A stretch of 36,513 nt of DNA from a virus. The stretch is from the IMG/VR virus record IMGVR_UViG_3300026097_000007, positions 1 through 36,513 of that record; one strand, 5' to 3'. The position numbers were made by a program, and so were the translations under genes. Position 1 is the first letter of the stretch. Every line of letters begins with the position of its first letter. The notes beneath the pieces were generated by a model. That model was not told the origin of the DNA. It saw only the letters and a list, made by a program, of their open reading frames with translations, and did no database searches. Shown in pieces: positions 1 through 7,379 of this stretch.

Positions 1-127
1 CCCTAGCATTATTGATATGATGGAGCAAGGAATCTGTTTAGATGCTATTGGAGCTAGTTATGGAGTATCTAAGCAAAGGATATATCAGGTACTGACAAAG
101 TACGGTATTGATACACCTGCAAGAAAA
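1..127. repeat. Terminal exact repeat, left copy (contig closure)
   Basis: These 127 bases are identical to 36387-36513, and the HNH reading frame runs through both copies in the same phase. An exact overlap of 127 nt at contig ends is what a de Bruijn assembler with k=127 leaves on a circular or circularly permuted molecule. It is therefore most simply an assembly overlap and not a biological terminal repeat. The non-redundant genome is then 36,386 bp. Confidence 0.9.
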
Positions 128-487
128 AGAAAAAACTTTTTAAGGGATAAGCCACCAAAATATTATTGGCTAGATAGGATGCTAAGAGCAAAAGGCATCG
201 AGAACGAACACAGAAGGCGTCTATTGAACGATCTCGATTTACCTGACCATTGCCCTGCCTTAGGGATAGAAATCAACTATGGCGGCGTTGCTGGGGCTAA
301 ACCCGGATGGAAAGGAAGAACGGATAACTCACCAAGCATTGATAGAATTAATTCTTCAGTAGGGTATGAGCCAGACAACATTCAAATTATTTCTTGGAGG
401 GCCAACAGAATCAAAAACGACTCTACTCCAGAAGAATTGAGGTTGTTAGCAGACTATATGGAAAAGAAGGTAGGTAATACTACTTGA
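2..487 (+). CDS. HTH-HNH endonuclease, 3' part of a gene split by the contig ends
   Basis: Probable homing-type DNA endonuclease. This is the carboxyl part; the true start is at 36355 across the circular junction, giving about 172 residues in all. An N-terminal helix-turn-helix is visible (LDAIGASYGVSKQRIYQ). It is followed by an HNH-like nuclease region with CPALGIEI, a SIDRI motif, then GYEPDN and a WRANRIKND tail, the pattern of small phage HNH proteins of the CP.LG...SLDRI..GY..N type. It lies alone at the head of the rightward block with its own consensus promoter and is followed by a 378-bp structured non-coding stretch, a setting typical of a mobile endonuclease. It could also act as a regulator through the HTH. 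The family assignment is fairly sure; mobility is inferred. Confidence 0.75.
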   Translation, partial: PSIIDMMEQGICLDAIGASYGVSKQRIYQVLTKYGIDTPARKRKNFLRDKPPKYYWLDRMLRAKGIENEHRRRLLNDLDLPDHCPALGIEINYGGVAGAKPGWKGRTDNSPSIDRINSSVGYEPDNIQIISWRANRIKNDSTPEELRLLADYMEKKVGNTT

Positions 488-497
488 CGTAAAGTTC

Positions 498-526
498 TTG
501 ACATTATAATACATTTGTGAGATAAT
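498..526 (+). promoter_or_regulatory. Sigma70-like promoter upstream of the virion gene block
   Basis: TTGACA (498-503), a 17-bp spacer and GATAAT (521-526) lie just after the HNH stop codon and point towards the structural genes. Five of six -10 bases and all six -35 bases match the bacterial consensus. It probably feeds the non-coding stretch and the late genes beyond. No phage RNA polymerase is encoded, so host polymerase would use it. Confidence 0.6.
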
Positions 527-536
527 GGTGTTGTAA

Positions 537-745
537 GGTTAAAGAAATAACCATTGACCCCTCTGGCCCGGAGGATGGGTTGACCCACTAGATAGGGATA
601 CCCTGTAAACAGAGCTAAAGTGGAAACCTCATAGGATATTAAACTTTAGATTAAAAGTCCGAGACTACAAGGAAGTAGTTACATGACTATAAACTGAAAG
701 GTATGACTAGCCTTTAGATATATAAAATAGTGCTCTGATAAAGGT
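537..745 (+). ncRNA. Candidate structured non-coding RNA (group-I-intron-like helices)
   Basis: No gene is seen between 488 and 865. By eye this part holds many short complementary arms: GGTTA/TAACC (537-541, 548-552), TGGG-TTGA-CCCA near 576-587, AGGG-ATA-CCCT near 594-603, CTCTG 561-565 with CAGAG 610-614, CTAAAGT 615-621 with ACTTTAG 643-649, GAGACTA 661-667 with TAGT(G)CTC 728-735, and CTGA/TCAG near 734-748. Their order can be drawn as P4, P6, P7 and P9 of a group I intron. CC(A)TTG 551-556 with CAAGG 668-672 would be P3, and GAGACTACAAGG resembles the conserved R element. Part of the GGTTA/TAACC hairpin competes with that P3. The bulge in the putative P7 is on the less usual strand, and no coding exons are interrupted, so intron identity is only a hypothesis. 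Confidence 0.35.
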
Positions 746-835
746 CAGTATCTAGGTATTCTAGTATAGATAGTAGAGTATATAGTAGATAAAGTATATA
801 TACTATCCTATAGGAATACACTATACGGGCAAGTT
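740..835. repeat. AT-rich TAGATA/TATAGTA repeat stretch before the first virion gene
   Basis: A run of short overlapping TAGATA, TAGTA and TATAG motifs includes a perfect 12-bp palindrome AGTATATATACT (793-804). GATAGTA and TACTATC arms enclose most of the run. No reading frame of note is present. The composition and motif resemble the array at 32762-32850. This could be a protein binding or DNA-unwinding region, or the untranslated leader of the late operon. Confidence 0.4.
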
Positions 836-865
836 GTATCTAAAATTTAGAAAAAATTAGAAATT

Positions 866-1159
866 ATGGCTACAACAAAGAATGTTAAAAAGAAAGGTAG
901 TAAGCTAGAGTACAGAGGTGAAACCTTCTCTGGGTATAATAAACCTAAGAGGAATACCTCTGGATCTAGTAAGTTCACCGTCTTGGCTAAAAAGGGTGAC
1001 GAAGTTAAGAAGGTTAACTTTGGTGACCCTAACATGTCTATTAAGAAAGACCAGCCTAGTAGAAAGAAATCGTACTGTGCTAGGAGTGGTGGTATCAAAG
1101 GTGGCTCAGACAAGTTCTCTGCCAACTACTGGTCAAGACGTAAATGGGATTGTAGTTAA
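866..1159 (+). CDS. Small basic conserved phage protein, function unknown
   Basis: A 97-residue, lysine-rich protein with many K/S/G and a C-terminal cluster (SYCARSGGIKGG...YWSRRKWDC) that looks like a compact nucleic-acid-binding end. Similar short basic proteins occur near the terminase genes of marine podoviruses, but I cannot name a function. It is the first gene of the structural block and its stop overlaps the next start as TAATG (1157-1161), suggesting translational coupling. The ribosome binding site is weak: only AT-rich sequence precedes the ATG. Confidence 0.75.
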   Translation: MATTKNVKKKGSKLEYRGETFSGYNKPKRNTSGSSKFTVLAKKGDEVKKVNFGDPNMSIKKDQPSRKKSYCARSGGIKGGSDKFSANYWSRRKWDCS

Positions 1160-1359
1160 TGGATATTATCCTCGCAGCAGCACTTGCAGTTTGTGCAACA
1201 ACTCCTGAGAACTGCGTAGTAGAAACTACCTCTGAGGTTACACAAATCTCTGTCTGTGGCCTAGCGCCAGAAGAAGATGGTAGGCCTATTGAACTATCAG
1301 CTACTTTACCTAAAGGTGAGTACACTTTTTTGTTAGAGCCGAGCTGTAACTATTTTTAA
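1159..1359 (+). CDS. Small cysteine-containing protein with hydrophobic N-terminus
   Basis: A 66-residue unknown. Residues 1-14 are hydrophobic (MDIILAAALAVCAT), so it may carry a short signal or lipoprotein-like leader. Four cysteines are spread along the chain, which would fit an exported, disulphide-bonded product. It starts on the TAATG overlap with the preceding gene. No family is recognised; a virion or envelope-facing role is only a guess. Confidence 0.55.
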   Translation: MDIILAAALAVCATTPENCVVETTSEVTQISVCGLAPEEDGRPIELSATLPKGEYTFLLEPSCNYF

Positions 1360-1375
1360 TTCAAGGTAAGTAACA

Positions 1376-1771
1376 ATGGGATCATGGGACAATAGAGGAA
1401 AGGCGGAGACGTCTAAACCTACCCAAATTCAACCCGGAGAGAAAAAGTCAGCAGGTAGGCCTAAGGGCAGCAAGAACAAAAAGACTTTAATCGAAGCAGC
1501 AGTGCAGACTGCGCTAGTCAATGAACTAGAACAGGATGCAATGGAGATCTACCACAAAGCTGCGGAGATGGCCAAGGAAGGCGACAAGACAATGATTAAG
1601 TTGTTTCTACAGCGTCTTCTTCCAGAGCTTAAAGCAGAAGGTGGCTCTGATGGTAGTAAGTCTATTGGTGGTATCCAAATCGTAGTCAACCAGACAGACT
1701 CAGCACCTAAGGATATTTCAGGGGCTGTAACTATCAACCAGATAGAGGCGAAAGAAGAAGATGCCAGCTAA
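1376..1771 (+). CDS. Putative terminase small subunit / DNA-binding protein
   Basis: A 131-residue protein with an AT-hook-like basic patch GRPKGSKNKK (about 28-37), then a predicted helical stretch (LIEAAVQTALVNELEQDAMEIYHKAAEMAKEGDKT is its span, about 39-73) and a low-complexity tail. The GRPKGSKNK start followed by helices and the position upstream of the large terminase suit a small terminase or a packaging-associated DNA-binding protein. The sequence AAGGTAAG ahead of the ATG can serve as ribosome binding site. It overlaps the next small gene. The role is inferred from position and composition, not from a clear family match. Confidence 0.5.
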   Translation: MGSWDNRGKAETSKPTQIQPGEKKSAGRPKGSKNKKTLIEAAVQTALVNELEQDAMEIYHKAAEMAKEGDKTMIKLFLQRLLPELKAEGGSDGSKSIGGIQIVVNQTDSAPKDISGAVTINQIEAKEEDAS

Positions 1772-1913
1772 AAAAGGACTATATTCTAACATTGCTGCCA
1801 AACGTAAGCGCATTGCTGCTGGCTCTGGCGAGCGCATGAAACGTAAAGGTGAAAAGGGTAGACCCTCTGCTAAAGACTTTAAGCAAGCAGCCAAGACAGC
1901 GAAGAAGAAATAA
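1761..1913 (+). CDS. 50-residue highly basic phage protein
   Basis: MPAKKGLYSNIAAKRKRIAA begins a 50-residue protein that is about one third Lys/Arg and ends AAKTAKKK. This KKGLY.NI.AKR.RIAAGSGE...PSAK.FKQAAKT pattern is very common as a small orphan gene in phages, usually near packaging or head genes. It starts inside the end of the previous gene in another frame, with GAAGAAG upstream. A nucleic-acid-associated role is likely; the exact function is unknown. Confidence 0.75.
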   Translation: MPAKKGLYSNIAAKRKRIAAGSGERMKRKGEKGRPSAKDFKQAAKTAKKK

Positions 1914-1916
1914 AAT

Positions 1917-2477
1917 ATGGCTGATTATCTTACAAGGTCTGACTATAAGGTAATGTACCCTGCTGACTATCAGGATATTATTTTACAAAAAATAGCAGAA
2001 GGGCAGGCAGCTTTTGGTTGGGCTGACTTTACCATCGCATCAGGCAGCTCTGTGTACTTTCAGTTAAAGACTAACGGAACGATTACACACATGTTTGGCC
2101 GTGATGTCACTACTGACTCAACAGAGTTGACTTACAACCTTTACGAAGGCGGTAGTTTTACAGATGGCACAACAGAAGTCAGTCTTGTAAACATTAACAG
2201 GATTCTTTCTGACACAGTTATCCCAATTACTGTTTATTCAGACCCAACTTCAATCGACTTGTCTTCTGCTGTACAAATAGACCAGAACGAGATTTTTACA
2301 CAAAATAAAAATACTATTGACACAGAAAGCATGGCAGGTGTTGATAGATGCTTGGCACCAAACACAGATTACATTTTTGAATTTAACAACCCTAGCAACT
2401 CTCAGTGCAGAGTGTTTGCTAAATTTTTCTTTTACTTCTGGAACGATAAATATCCCCAGAGAATTTCAGACCGATAG
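1917..2477 (+). CDS. Unknown protein, possibly virion decoration
   Basis: A 186-residue protein, beta-rich by appearance, with Thr/Ser/Asn/Gly-rich strands and no transmembrane segment. It starts three bases after the preceding stop. The alternating hydrophobic/polar pattern and the position between small basic genes and the terminase would suit a virion surface or head decoration protein, but no motif allows a firm call. It ends just before a GGAG ribosome binding site for the next small gene. Confidence 0.6.
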   Translation: MADYLTRSDYKVMYPADYQDIILQKIAEGQAAFGWADFTIASGSSVYFQLKTNGTITHMFGRDVTTDSTELTYNLYEGGSFTDGTTEVSLVNINRILSDTVIPITVYSDPTSIDLSSAVQIDQNEIFTQNKNTIDTESMAGVDRCLAPNTDYIFEFNNPSNSQCRVFAKFFFYFWNDKYPQRISDR

Positions 2478-2486
2478 GAGCTTATA

Positions 2487-2636
2487 ATGGCATATTCATA
2501 CGGAAACAAGATGGGCAAGACTGGCAAAAGCGGTATGGGCAATGATGGTATTGCTAAAGCTGGTGGAAAATCACCTAACGTACCAAAGGCTGCCAAACTA
2601 GCCAGCCCCGGCAAAAAGCCAATGCAGCAGGCTTGA
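2487..2636 (+). CDS. 49-residue Gly/Lys-rich basic protein
   Basis: A tiny ORF reading MAYSYGNKMGKTGKSGMG at its start, preceded by AGGAG at correct spacing. It is low complexity, with Gly, Lys and Ala making up most residues, so it is probably disordered and nucleic-acid-binding. It is the third small basic protein in a row ahead of the terminase. Composition and clear ribosome binding site support a real gene; the function is unknown. Confidence 0.65.
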   Translation: MAYSYGNKMGKTGKSGMGNDGIAKAGGKSPNVPKAAKLASPGKKPMQQA

Positions 2637-2645
2637 GGCTAACTT

Positions 2646-3989
2646 TTGTTTGACGTAGGTCAAAAACTAAATTTTAATCTACACACCCGCCAGTTCGAGG
2701 TCTTTAACGACCCCGCCCGGTTTAAGGTTGTTGCCGCCGGGCGTAGATTTGGTAAGTCCTACCTAGCTAGGATAATGCTTCTGATTGAAGCAATGAAAGA
2801 AAAGAACGAAGAAGGGTACGACCTAAAAAACAGAGCAGTGTACTACATTGCTCCTACGTTTGAGCAGGCAAAACGTATTATGTGGGGCGAGCTTAAAGAG
2901 ATGGGCCGCCCTGTCATAGAATCAACGCTAGAAAACCAAGGTATTATCAAACTCGTCAATGGGCGAGAGATTCACCTTAAAGGCGCAGACAGACCAGACA
3001 CACTTAGAGGCGTAGGCCTCTCATACGTTGTGATGGACGAGTATGCGTTTATGAAACCAGAGGTCTGGGAGTACATTGTACGCCCGACACTAGCTGACTG
3101 TAGAGGTGGTGCCCTTTTTATAGGTACCCCAGAAGGTAAAAACCACTTTTTTGAGCTCTACGAAGACGTCAGAAAGCACAAAAAACAGTGCGAAAAAGAA
3201 GATAAACAGCCAGAATGGTCTTGTTTTACGTTTTCATCAGCAGAAAACACTTTCATTCCCATTGCTGACGAGATTCAGCGGTCAATTGACCAAGGCACGC
3301 CAGCCGAAGTAGTACGACAAGAGTATTTCGCGTCATTTCAGGCTTCTGGCGGCAGGATTTTTAAGGAAGATAATCTTAAATATCTTGATGAGGAGCCAAA
3401 AGAAGGTGTCTACTACATCGCAGTTGACCCAGCAGGGTACGAAGAAGTCTCTAAAAAAGGTGCGAGGGAAGACAGGCTGGACGAAATGGCTATTGCCATC
3501 GTCAAAGTCGGTTCTTTCGGATGGTACGTTGCTGAAATTCGCACTGGCCGCTGGAATGTTAGGGAAGCATCCATACAAATTCTAAAAGCAGCCAAAGATT
3601 ATCAGGCATTGACAGTAGGCATCGAACGCGGTGCACTTAAAAACGCTGTCATGCCCTACTTGACAGATCAAATGCGCCGTTTAGGCGTTTTTCCGCACGT
3701 TGTAGACGTTACTCACGGCGGTAAAAAGAAAACAGAACGAATTGCTTGGGCATTACAAGGACGCATGGAGCACGGAAGATTGTTTCTTCCAGAAGATACT
3801 AGCGATTGTGAAGATCGCAGGTGGACAAAGAAGTTTATTAACCAACTATTAGACTTTCCTAACCCACTTACCCATGACGACATGCTAGATGCCTTAGCTT
3901 ATATAGACCAGATTGCCACTACATCTTACTTTAACGAAGATGACTTCGAAGATGAGTGGGAACCTATGGACGCAATTGCAGGATACTAA
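2646..3989 (+). CDS. terL: Terminase large subunit (DNA packaging ATPase-nuclease)
   Basis: Motor of head filling: it hydrolyses ATP to pump DNA through the portal and cuts the concatemer. Visible motifs are the Walker A variant AGRRFGKS (31-38), Walker B VVMDE (D131, E132), the coupling motif IGTPEG (159-164), and the RNase H-like nuclease acidic residues in AVDPAG (D261), IERG (E327) and THDDMLDA (D411, D412). The length of 447 is normal for the family. The start is a TTG: an in-frame TAA lies two codons upstream, the first internal ATG would remove Walker A, and GAGG (2635-2638) sits correctly. The portal gene follows after one base. Confidence 0.95.
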   Translation: MFDVGQKLNFNLHTRQFEVFNDPARFKVVAAGRRFGKSYLARIMLLIEAMKEKNEEGYDLKNRAVYYIAPTFEQAKRIMWGELKEMGRPVIESTLENQGIIKLVNGREIHLKGADRPDTLRGVGLSYVVMDEYAFMKPEVWEYIVRPTLADCRGGALFIGTPEGKNHFFELYEDVRKHKKQCEKEDKQPEWSCFTFSSAENTFIPIADEIQRSIDQGTPAEVVRQEYFASFQASGGRIFKEDNLKYLDEEPKEGVYYIAVDPAGYEEVSKKGAREDRLDEMAIAIVKVGSFGWYVAEIRTGRWNVREASIQILKAAKDYQALTVGIERGALKNAVMPYLTDQMRRLGVFPHVVDVTHGGKKKTERIAWALQGRMEHGRLFLPEDTSDCEDRRWTKKFINQLLDFPNPLTHDDMLDALAYIDQIATTSYFNEDDFEDEWEPMDAIAGY

Positions 3990-3990
3990 T

Positions 3991-6072
3991 ATGGCAGTGA
4001 ATCCTATCGTTGAAATGGAAGATGGCCCAGAAGGTGAAGAGTACGCCCGCAATGGTGACTCACGTCTTCTAGGCTACTGCCTACAGCGTGTCGATGAAGG
4101 CGAACGCTATAGAGATCAGAACTACGCTGAAAAATGGGAAGAGTATTACAGACTCTGGAGAGGCATCTGGGCTAGAGAAGATCAGCAGAGAGCCTCAGAG
4201 CGGTCTAAACTTATTTCCCCTGCTTTGCAGTCAGCCGTAGAGTCTACGGTTGCTGAGTACGAAGAGGCAGTATTTGGTCGTAAGCAGTGGTTTGACCTCG
4301 TAGATAACTACGAAGATAGACTAGCTGGTGAAGATAAAGACCTGCAAGTTCTTAGAATGTTCCTGATGGATCGTTTTGAAGAAGCAGACGTTCCTTCAGC
4401 TATGTCAGAGATCTTCCTTAACGCTGCACTGTACGGCACTGGTGTTGGTAAAGTTATTACTGACACAATTAACAAAAAAGAAGTTGAACGTCAGATTGAC
4501 CAAGCCGTTATTCAGCAGATTCAGCTTGCTGCACAGCAGGGACAGATTGCCCCTGAGCAGGCACAGCAGCTCGCACAGCAGGCGATCAGTTATGATGTAG
4601 TAGACAAGGACAGGTTCCTTGTAAAAGTCGAAGCAATCTCTCCTAGAGACTTTGTAATCGACCCTGCTGCCAGAAACATTGAAGAAGCTGAGTATTGCGC
4701 TCACGTTTGCTATAAGCCTCTACACCAGATCATCGAAAAACAGATGGAAGGTATCTACAACGCAGTAGATGTTGGTGAGCAGAGCGCCAATGAACGCACA
4801 TCTGGTGAAGAACACGACAATTCAGACGCAGTTAAGATTACTGAATACTACGGCCTTGTCCCAGAAAGCCTTTTAGACGTTGATCTTGATGAAGGCGAAG
4901 AGCTGGTAGATCTAGGTGTAAATGACAGAGAGGGCGAGGACTCTACTGCGTTCGATCTTTACGGAGAAAACTTGGTTGAAGCTATCGTTACGATTGCTAA
5001 CGACTCTGTTGTTCTTCGTGCTATTCCTAATCCTTTTTGGAACCAAGACCGCCCAATCATTGCCTACCAGCACGACACTGTACCTAACAGTTTCTGGGGC
5101 AGGGGTGTTTGTGAGAAAGGGTACAACGCACAGAAGGCACTAGACGCAGAGCTACGCGCTCGCATGGACGGCCTAGCACTCACAGTCCACCCGATGATGG
5201 GTGTTGATGTCACTCGTATGCCAAGATCCGGTAGCTTTACAGTAAGCCCCGGTAAGTCTGTACCAACTAACGGTAACCCAAGAGAGATCTTGAGTCCGTT
5301 TAACTTTGGTCAGGTTGACCCAGCCATCTTCCAGAGCACTGGTGATCTTGAACGTATGGTAGGTGTTGCTACTGGTACTAACGATCCTTCAGCACCACTG
5401 AACATTTCACCGACTAACAGCACAGCGTCTGGCATGTCCATGGCGTTGTCATCAGCCATCAAGCGTTCTAAGAGAACACTGGCTAACATTGAAAGAAACA
5501 TCATCAAGCCTTTCCTTTACAAAGCTACATGGAGATTCATGCAGTTTGACGAGGAAAACTTCCCAGTGCGTGACATTAACTTTGTCACACATTCATCACT
5601 GGGTATTACGGCTAGGGAGCTTGAGCAGCAGCAGCTAATTCAGTTGTTACAGACTGTACCTCCAGAATCCCCAGCCTTTATGGTAATGCTCAAAGCCATT
5701 TACGACAACTCAAGCCTTAGCAATAAGGAAGAGCTTGTAACGGTTATTGAGCGGATGATGCAGCCTGACCCACAAGCCCAGCAGATCCAGCAGGCTCAGG
5801 CGCAGCTAGAGTTCCAGAAGGAGCAGGCAGAAATCCAAGAGAGAGTAAGCAGAACCGGAAGGAACGAGGCTGACAGACTGAAGACTCTGGCAGAGATTGA
5901 GCTAGGTCAGGATAAGTTGGATGTAGAACTCCAAAAAGAGATTCTAGATCTTTTAGCCGCCCGCGCTAATAAGCAAAACGGGAGTGAGAATGGCGTTACA
6001 GAATCAAGAGAACGAGAAGTTTTATCAAGACCTGTTCAATCTAACCAGCCAACGGGAATGGAAGGTATTTAG
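3991..6072 (+). CDS. Portal protein (head-tail connector)
   Basis: A 693-residue portal, the dodecameric channel at the packaging vertex. The order after the large terminase, the size and the sequence (WEEYYRLWRG near the N-terminus, SKLISPALQSAVESTVAEYE, later a long Gln-rich coiled stretch near 590-650) fit podoviral portals of the P22 or head-to-tail connector type. The ATG at 3991 is chosen because it follows the terminase stop by one base; a longer frame begins inside the terminase gene at 3913 but would not have its own ribosome binding site. The last 83 bases overlap the next gene. A Gln-rich segment QQIQLAAQQGQIAPEQAQQ (about 174-192) is unusual and probably forms an extended helix. 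Confidence 0.9.
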   Translation: MAVNPIVEMEDGPEGEEYARNGDSRLLGYCLQRVDEGERYRDQNYAEKWEEYYRLWRGIWAREDQQRASERSKLISPALQSAVESTVAEYEEAVFGRKQWFDLVDNYEDRLAGEDKDLQVLRMFLMDRFEEADVPSAMSEIFLNAALYGTGVGKVITDTINKKEVERQIDQAVIQQIQLAAQQGQIAPEQAQQLAQQAISYDVVDKDRFLVKVEAISPRDFVIDPAARNIEEAEYCAHVCYKPLHQIIEKQMEGIYNAVDVGEQSANERTSGEEHDNSDAVKITEYYGLVPESLLDVDLDEGEELVDLGVNDREGEDSTAFDLYGENLVEAIVTIANDSVVLRAIPNPFWNQDRPIIAYQHDTVPNSFWGRGVCEKGYNAQKALDAELRARMDGLALTVHPMMGVDVTRMPRSGSFTVSPGKSVPTNGNPREILSPFNFGQVDPAIFQSTGDLERMVGVATGTNDPSAPLNISPTNSTASGMSMALSSAIKRSKRTLANIERNIIKPFLYKATWRFMQFDEENFPVRDINFVTHSSLGITARELEQQQLIQLLQTVPPESPAFMVMLKAIYDNSSLSNKEELVTVIERMMQPDPQAQQIQQAQAQLEFQKEQAEIQERVSRTGRNEADRLKTLAEIELGQDKLDVELQKEILDLLAARANKQNGSENGVTESREREVLSRPVQSNQPTGMEGI

Positions 6073-6256
6073 TGAATACTGCGAGGATATCTTAAAAACT
6101 AAGATTGATTCGGCACTTGATTTAGACACCCTAGAGGATCTGCACAGATCCAAAGGACAAGTAGAAATCCTCCGAATGATCGTTTCTTTTAGAGATATCC
6201 TTGAATCACAATATCAATTCATTGAAGAAGAAGAACAGGATTATGAAGATTTTTGA
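5990..6256 (+). CDS. Small helical protein overlapping the portal end, unknown
   Basis: An 88-residue protein with a predicted all-helical, acidic sequence (WKVFSEYCEDILKTK, then LEDLHRSKGQVEILRMIVSF). GGAG at 5981-5984 lies five bases before the ATG at 5990, which is preferred to the GTG at 5984. It overlaps the portal 3' end by 83 bases in another frame. Small proteins with this character sit behind the portal in several marine podoviruses; an assembly or head-completion helper is a reasonable guess but is unproven. Confidence 0.6.
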   Translation: MALQNQENEKFYQDLFNLTSQREWKVFSEYCEDILKTKIDSALDLDTLEDLHRSKGQVEILRMIVSFRDILESQYQFIEEEEQDYEDF

Positions 6257-6461
6257 TATTAAGTGCAAGTCGTGCTTTTACACTTGGGAAGATATGGCAA
6301 ACGACACGTCAGACATCTTTAAGTGTAGAAAGTGTGGTCAACTTGCACAGCCAATTCTGAGCACTTGCAACTTTAGTTGTGATGGCACAGACCCCGGGTT
6401 TCCTACTGCATACGAGCAGTGGGGTAGAACCCATGAACGCAGGGCGCGGGCAGGAAAATAA
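6243..6461 (+). CDS. FmdB-like zinc ribbon protein
   Basis: A 72-residue protein beginning MKIFDIKCKSC. CKSC (8-11) and CRKC (about 28-31) form a two-knuckle zinc ribbon of the FmdB/CxxC-CxxC regulatory type, and a basic C-terminus (THERRARAGK) follows. The ATG at 6243 is preferred over an upstream in-frame ATG at 6201 because the ribbon fold starts here and AGGA precedes it. It overlaps the preceding gene by 14 bases. In phages such proteins occur between portal and scaffold; the role is unknown. Confidence 0.75.
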   Translation: MKIFDIKCKSCFYTWEDMANDTSDIFKCRKCGQLAQPILSTCNFSCDGTDPGFPTAYEQWGRTHERRARAGK

Positions 6462-6526
6462 CCCTAACGCTTTGATTAAACTCACTCCTACAACCCTTAG
6501 TTCATTTTTTAAGGCAGGAGATATAA

Positions 6527-7360
6527 ATGGAAAGCAGAATCGTGGATCAGCAGGAAGAAGTTGAGGCATTGGAAGGCGAAGAGTTTGTAAACCTTAGTGA
6601 GGCTTCGGCTGAAGAAGAGGTAACAACACCTGAACCAGAAGAAGGCCAAGGAAGTGAGGTTCCTGAGAAGTTTCAGGGTAAGTCCTTTGAAGACGTTGTT
6701 GATATGTACCGCAATCTTGAAAAAGATTATGGTCGAAAAGGCAACGAAATCGGAGAGCTTAGAAAACTCACAGACGAGCTTCTACAGCTAGAAATCCAAC
6801 AGAAGAAAAACGCAACTGAGCGCGTAGCGACCAAGGAAGAAGAGGTTCTGTCAGACGACGATTGGTTCTCTTCACCTAAGCAGGCTACGGACAAGTACCT
6901 TGAAAAGTCAGGACTGGCTCGTGAGGTACGAGAGTTAAAGGAAAAACTTTCAAGCAAGGACCGTGAGGAAGCACACAAGACATTTGTTGAAAAGCATCCT
7001 GATTACATGGATCTTGCACAAAATGAAAGTTTCCAGCAGTTTGTATCAACTTCTAAGTACCGCTTAGATCTTGCCAAGAAAGCAGATCAGTATGACTATG
7101 AAGCAGCTAACGAACTGTTTGACCTTTACAAAGCCATTAACCCTAACTTAGGTGCAACTGAAGATAGCGGTAACGATAAGGCCAACAGACAGGAAGCCCG
7201 TAAAAAGGCAACCCTAGAAGGCACCGGAAACCGTAACAAAGGTACTAAGAAAGTCTACAGACGCGCAGACCTTATCAAAATGAAAATGACAGACCCTGAT
7301 CGGTACAATTCTATGCAAGAGGAAATCATGCAAGCGTACAGTGAAGGGAGAGTAAAGTAA
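6527..7360 (+). CDS. Scaffolding protein
   Basis: A 277-residue, highly charged protein. It has an acidic disordered N-terminus (residues 8-45, rich in Glu), a central coiled-coil with heptad-like Leu/Glu/Lys (YRNLEKDYGRKGNEIGELRK starts it), and a basic C-terminus (RQEARKKATLEG, then KKVYRRADLIKMKMTDPDRY). This arrangement and its position directly before the capsid gene are typical of podoviral scaffolds, which nucleate capsid assembly and leave or are recycled before packaging. A strong AGGAGATATAA precedes the ATG. The capsid gene follows after 19 bases. Confidence 0.85.
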   Translation: MESRIVDQQEEVEALEGEEFVNLSEASAEEEVTTPEPEEGQGSEVPEKFQGKSFEDVVDMYRNLEKDYGRKGNEIGELRKLTDELLQLEIQQKKNATERVATKEEEVLSDDDWFSSPKQATDKYLEKSGLAREVRELKEKLSSKDREEAHKTFVEKHPDYMDLAQNESFQQFVSTSKYRLDLAKKADQYDYEAANELFDLYKAINPNLGATEDSGNDKANRQEARKKATLEGTGNRNKGTKKVYRRADLIKMKMTDPDRYNSMQEEIMQAYSEGRVK

Positions 7361-7379
7361 ATCGTAGGAGATTTTAATC

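Noticed and set aside
3913-3990. Longer portal start inside the terminase gene
   Set aside because: The 26 extra codons overlap the terminase 3' end in another frame and have no ribosome binding site; the ATG at 3991 directly follows the terminase stop.
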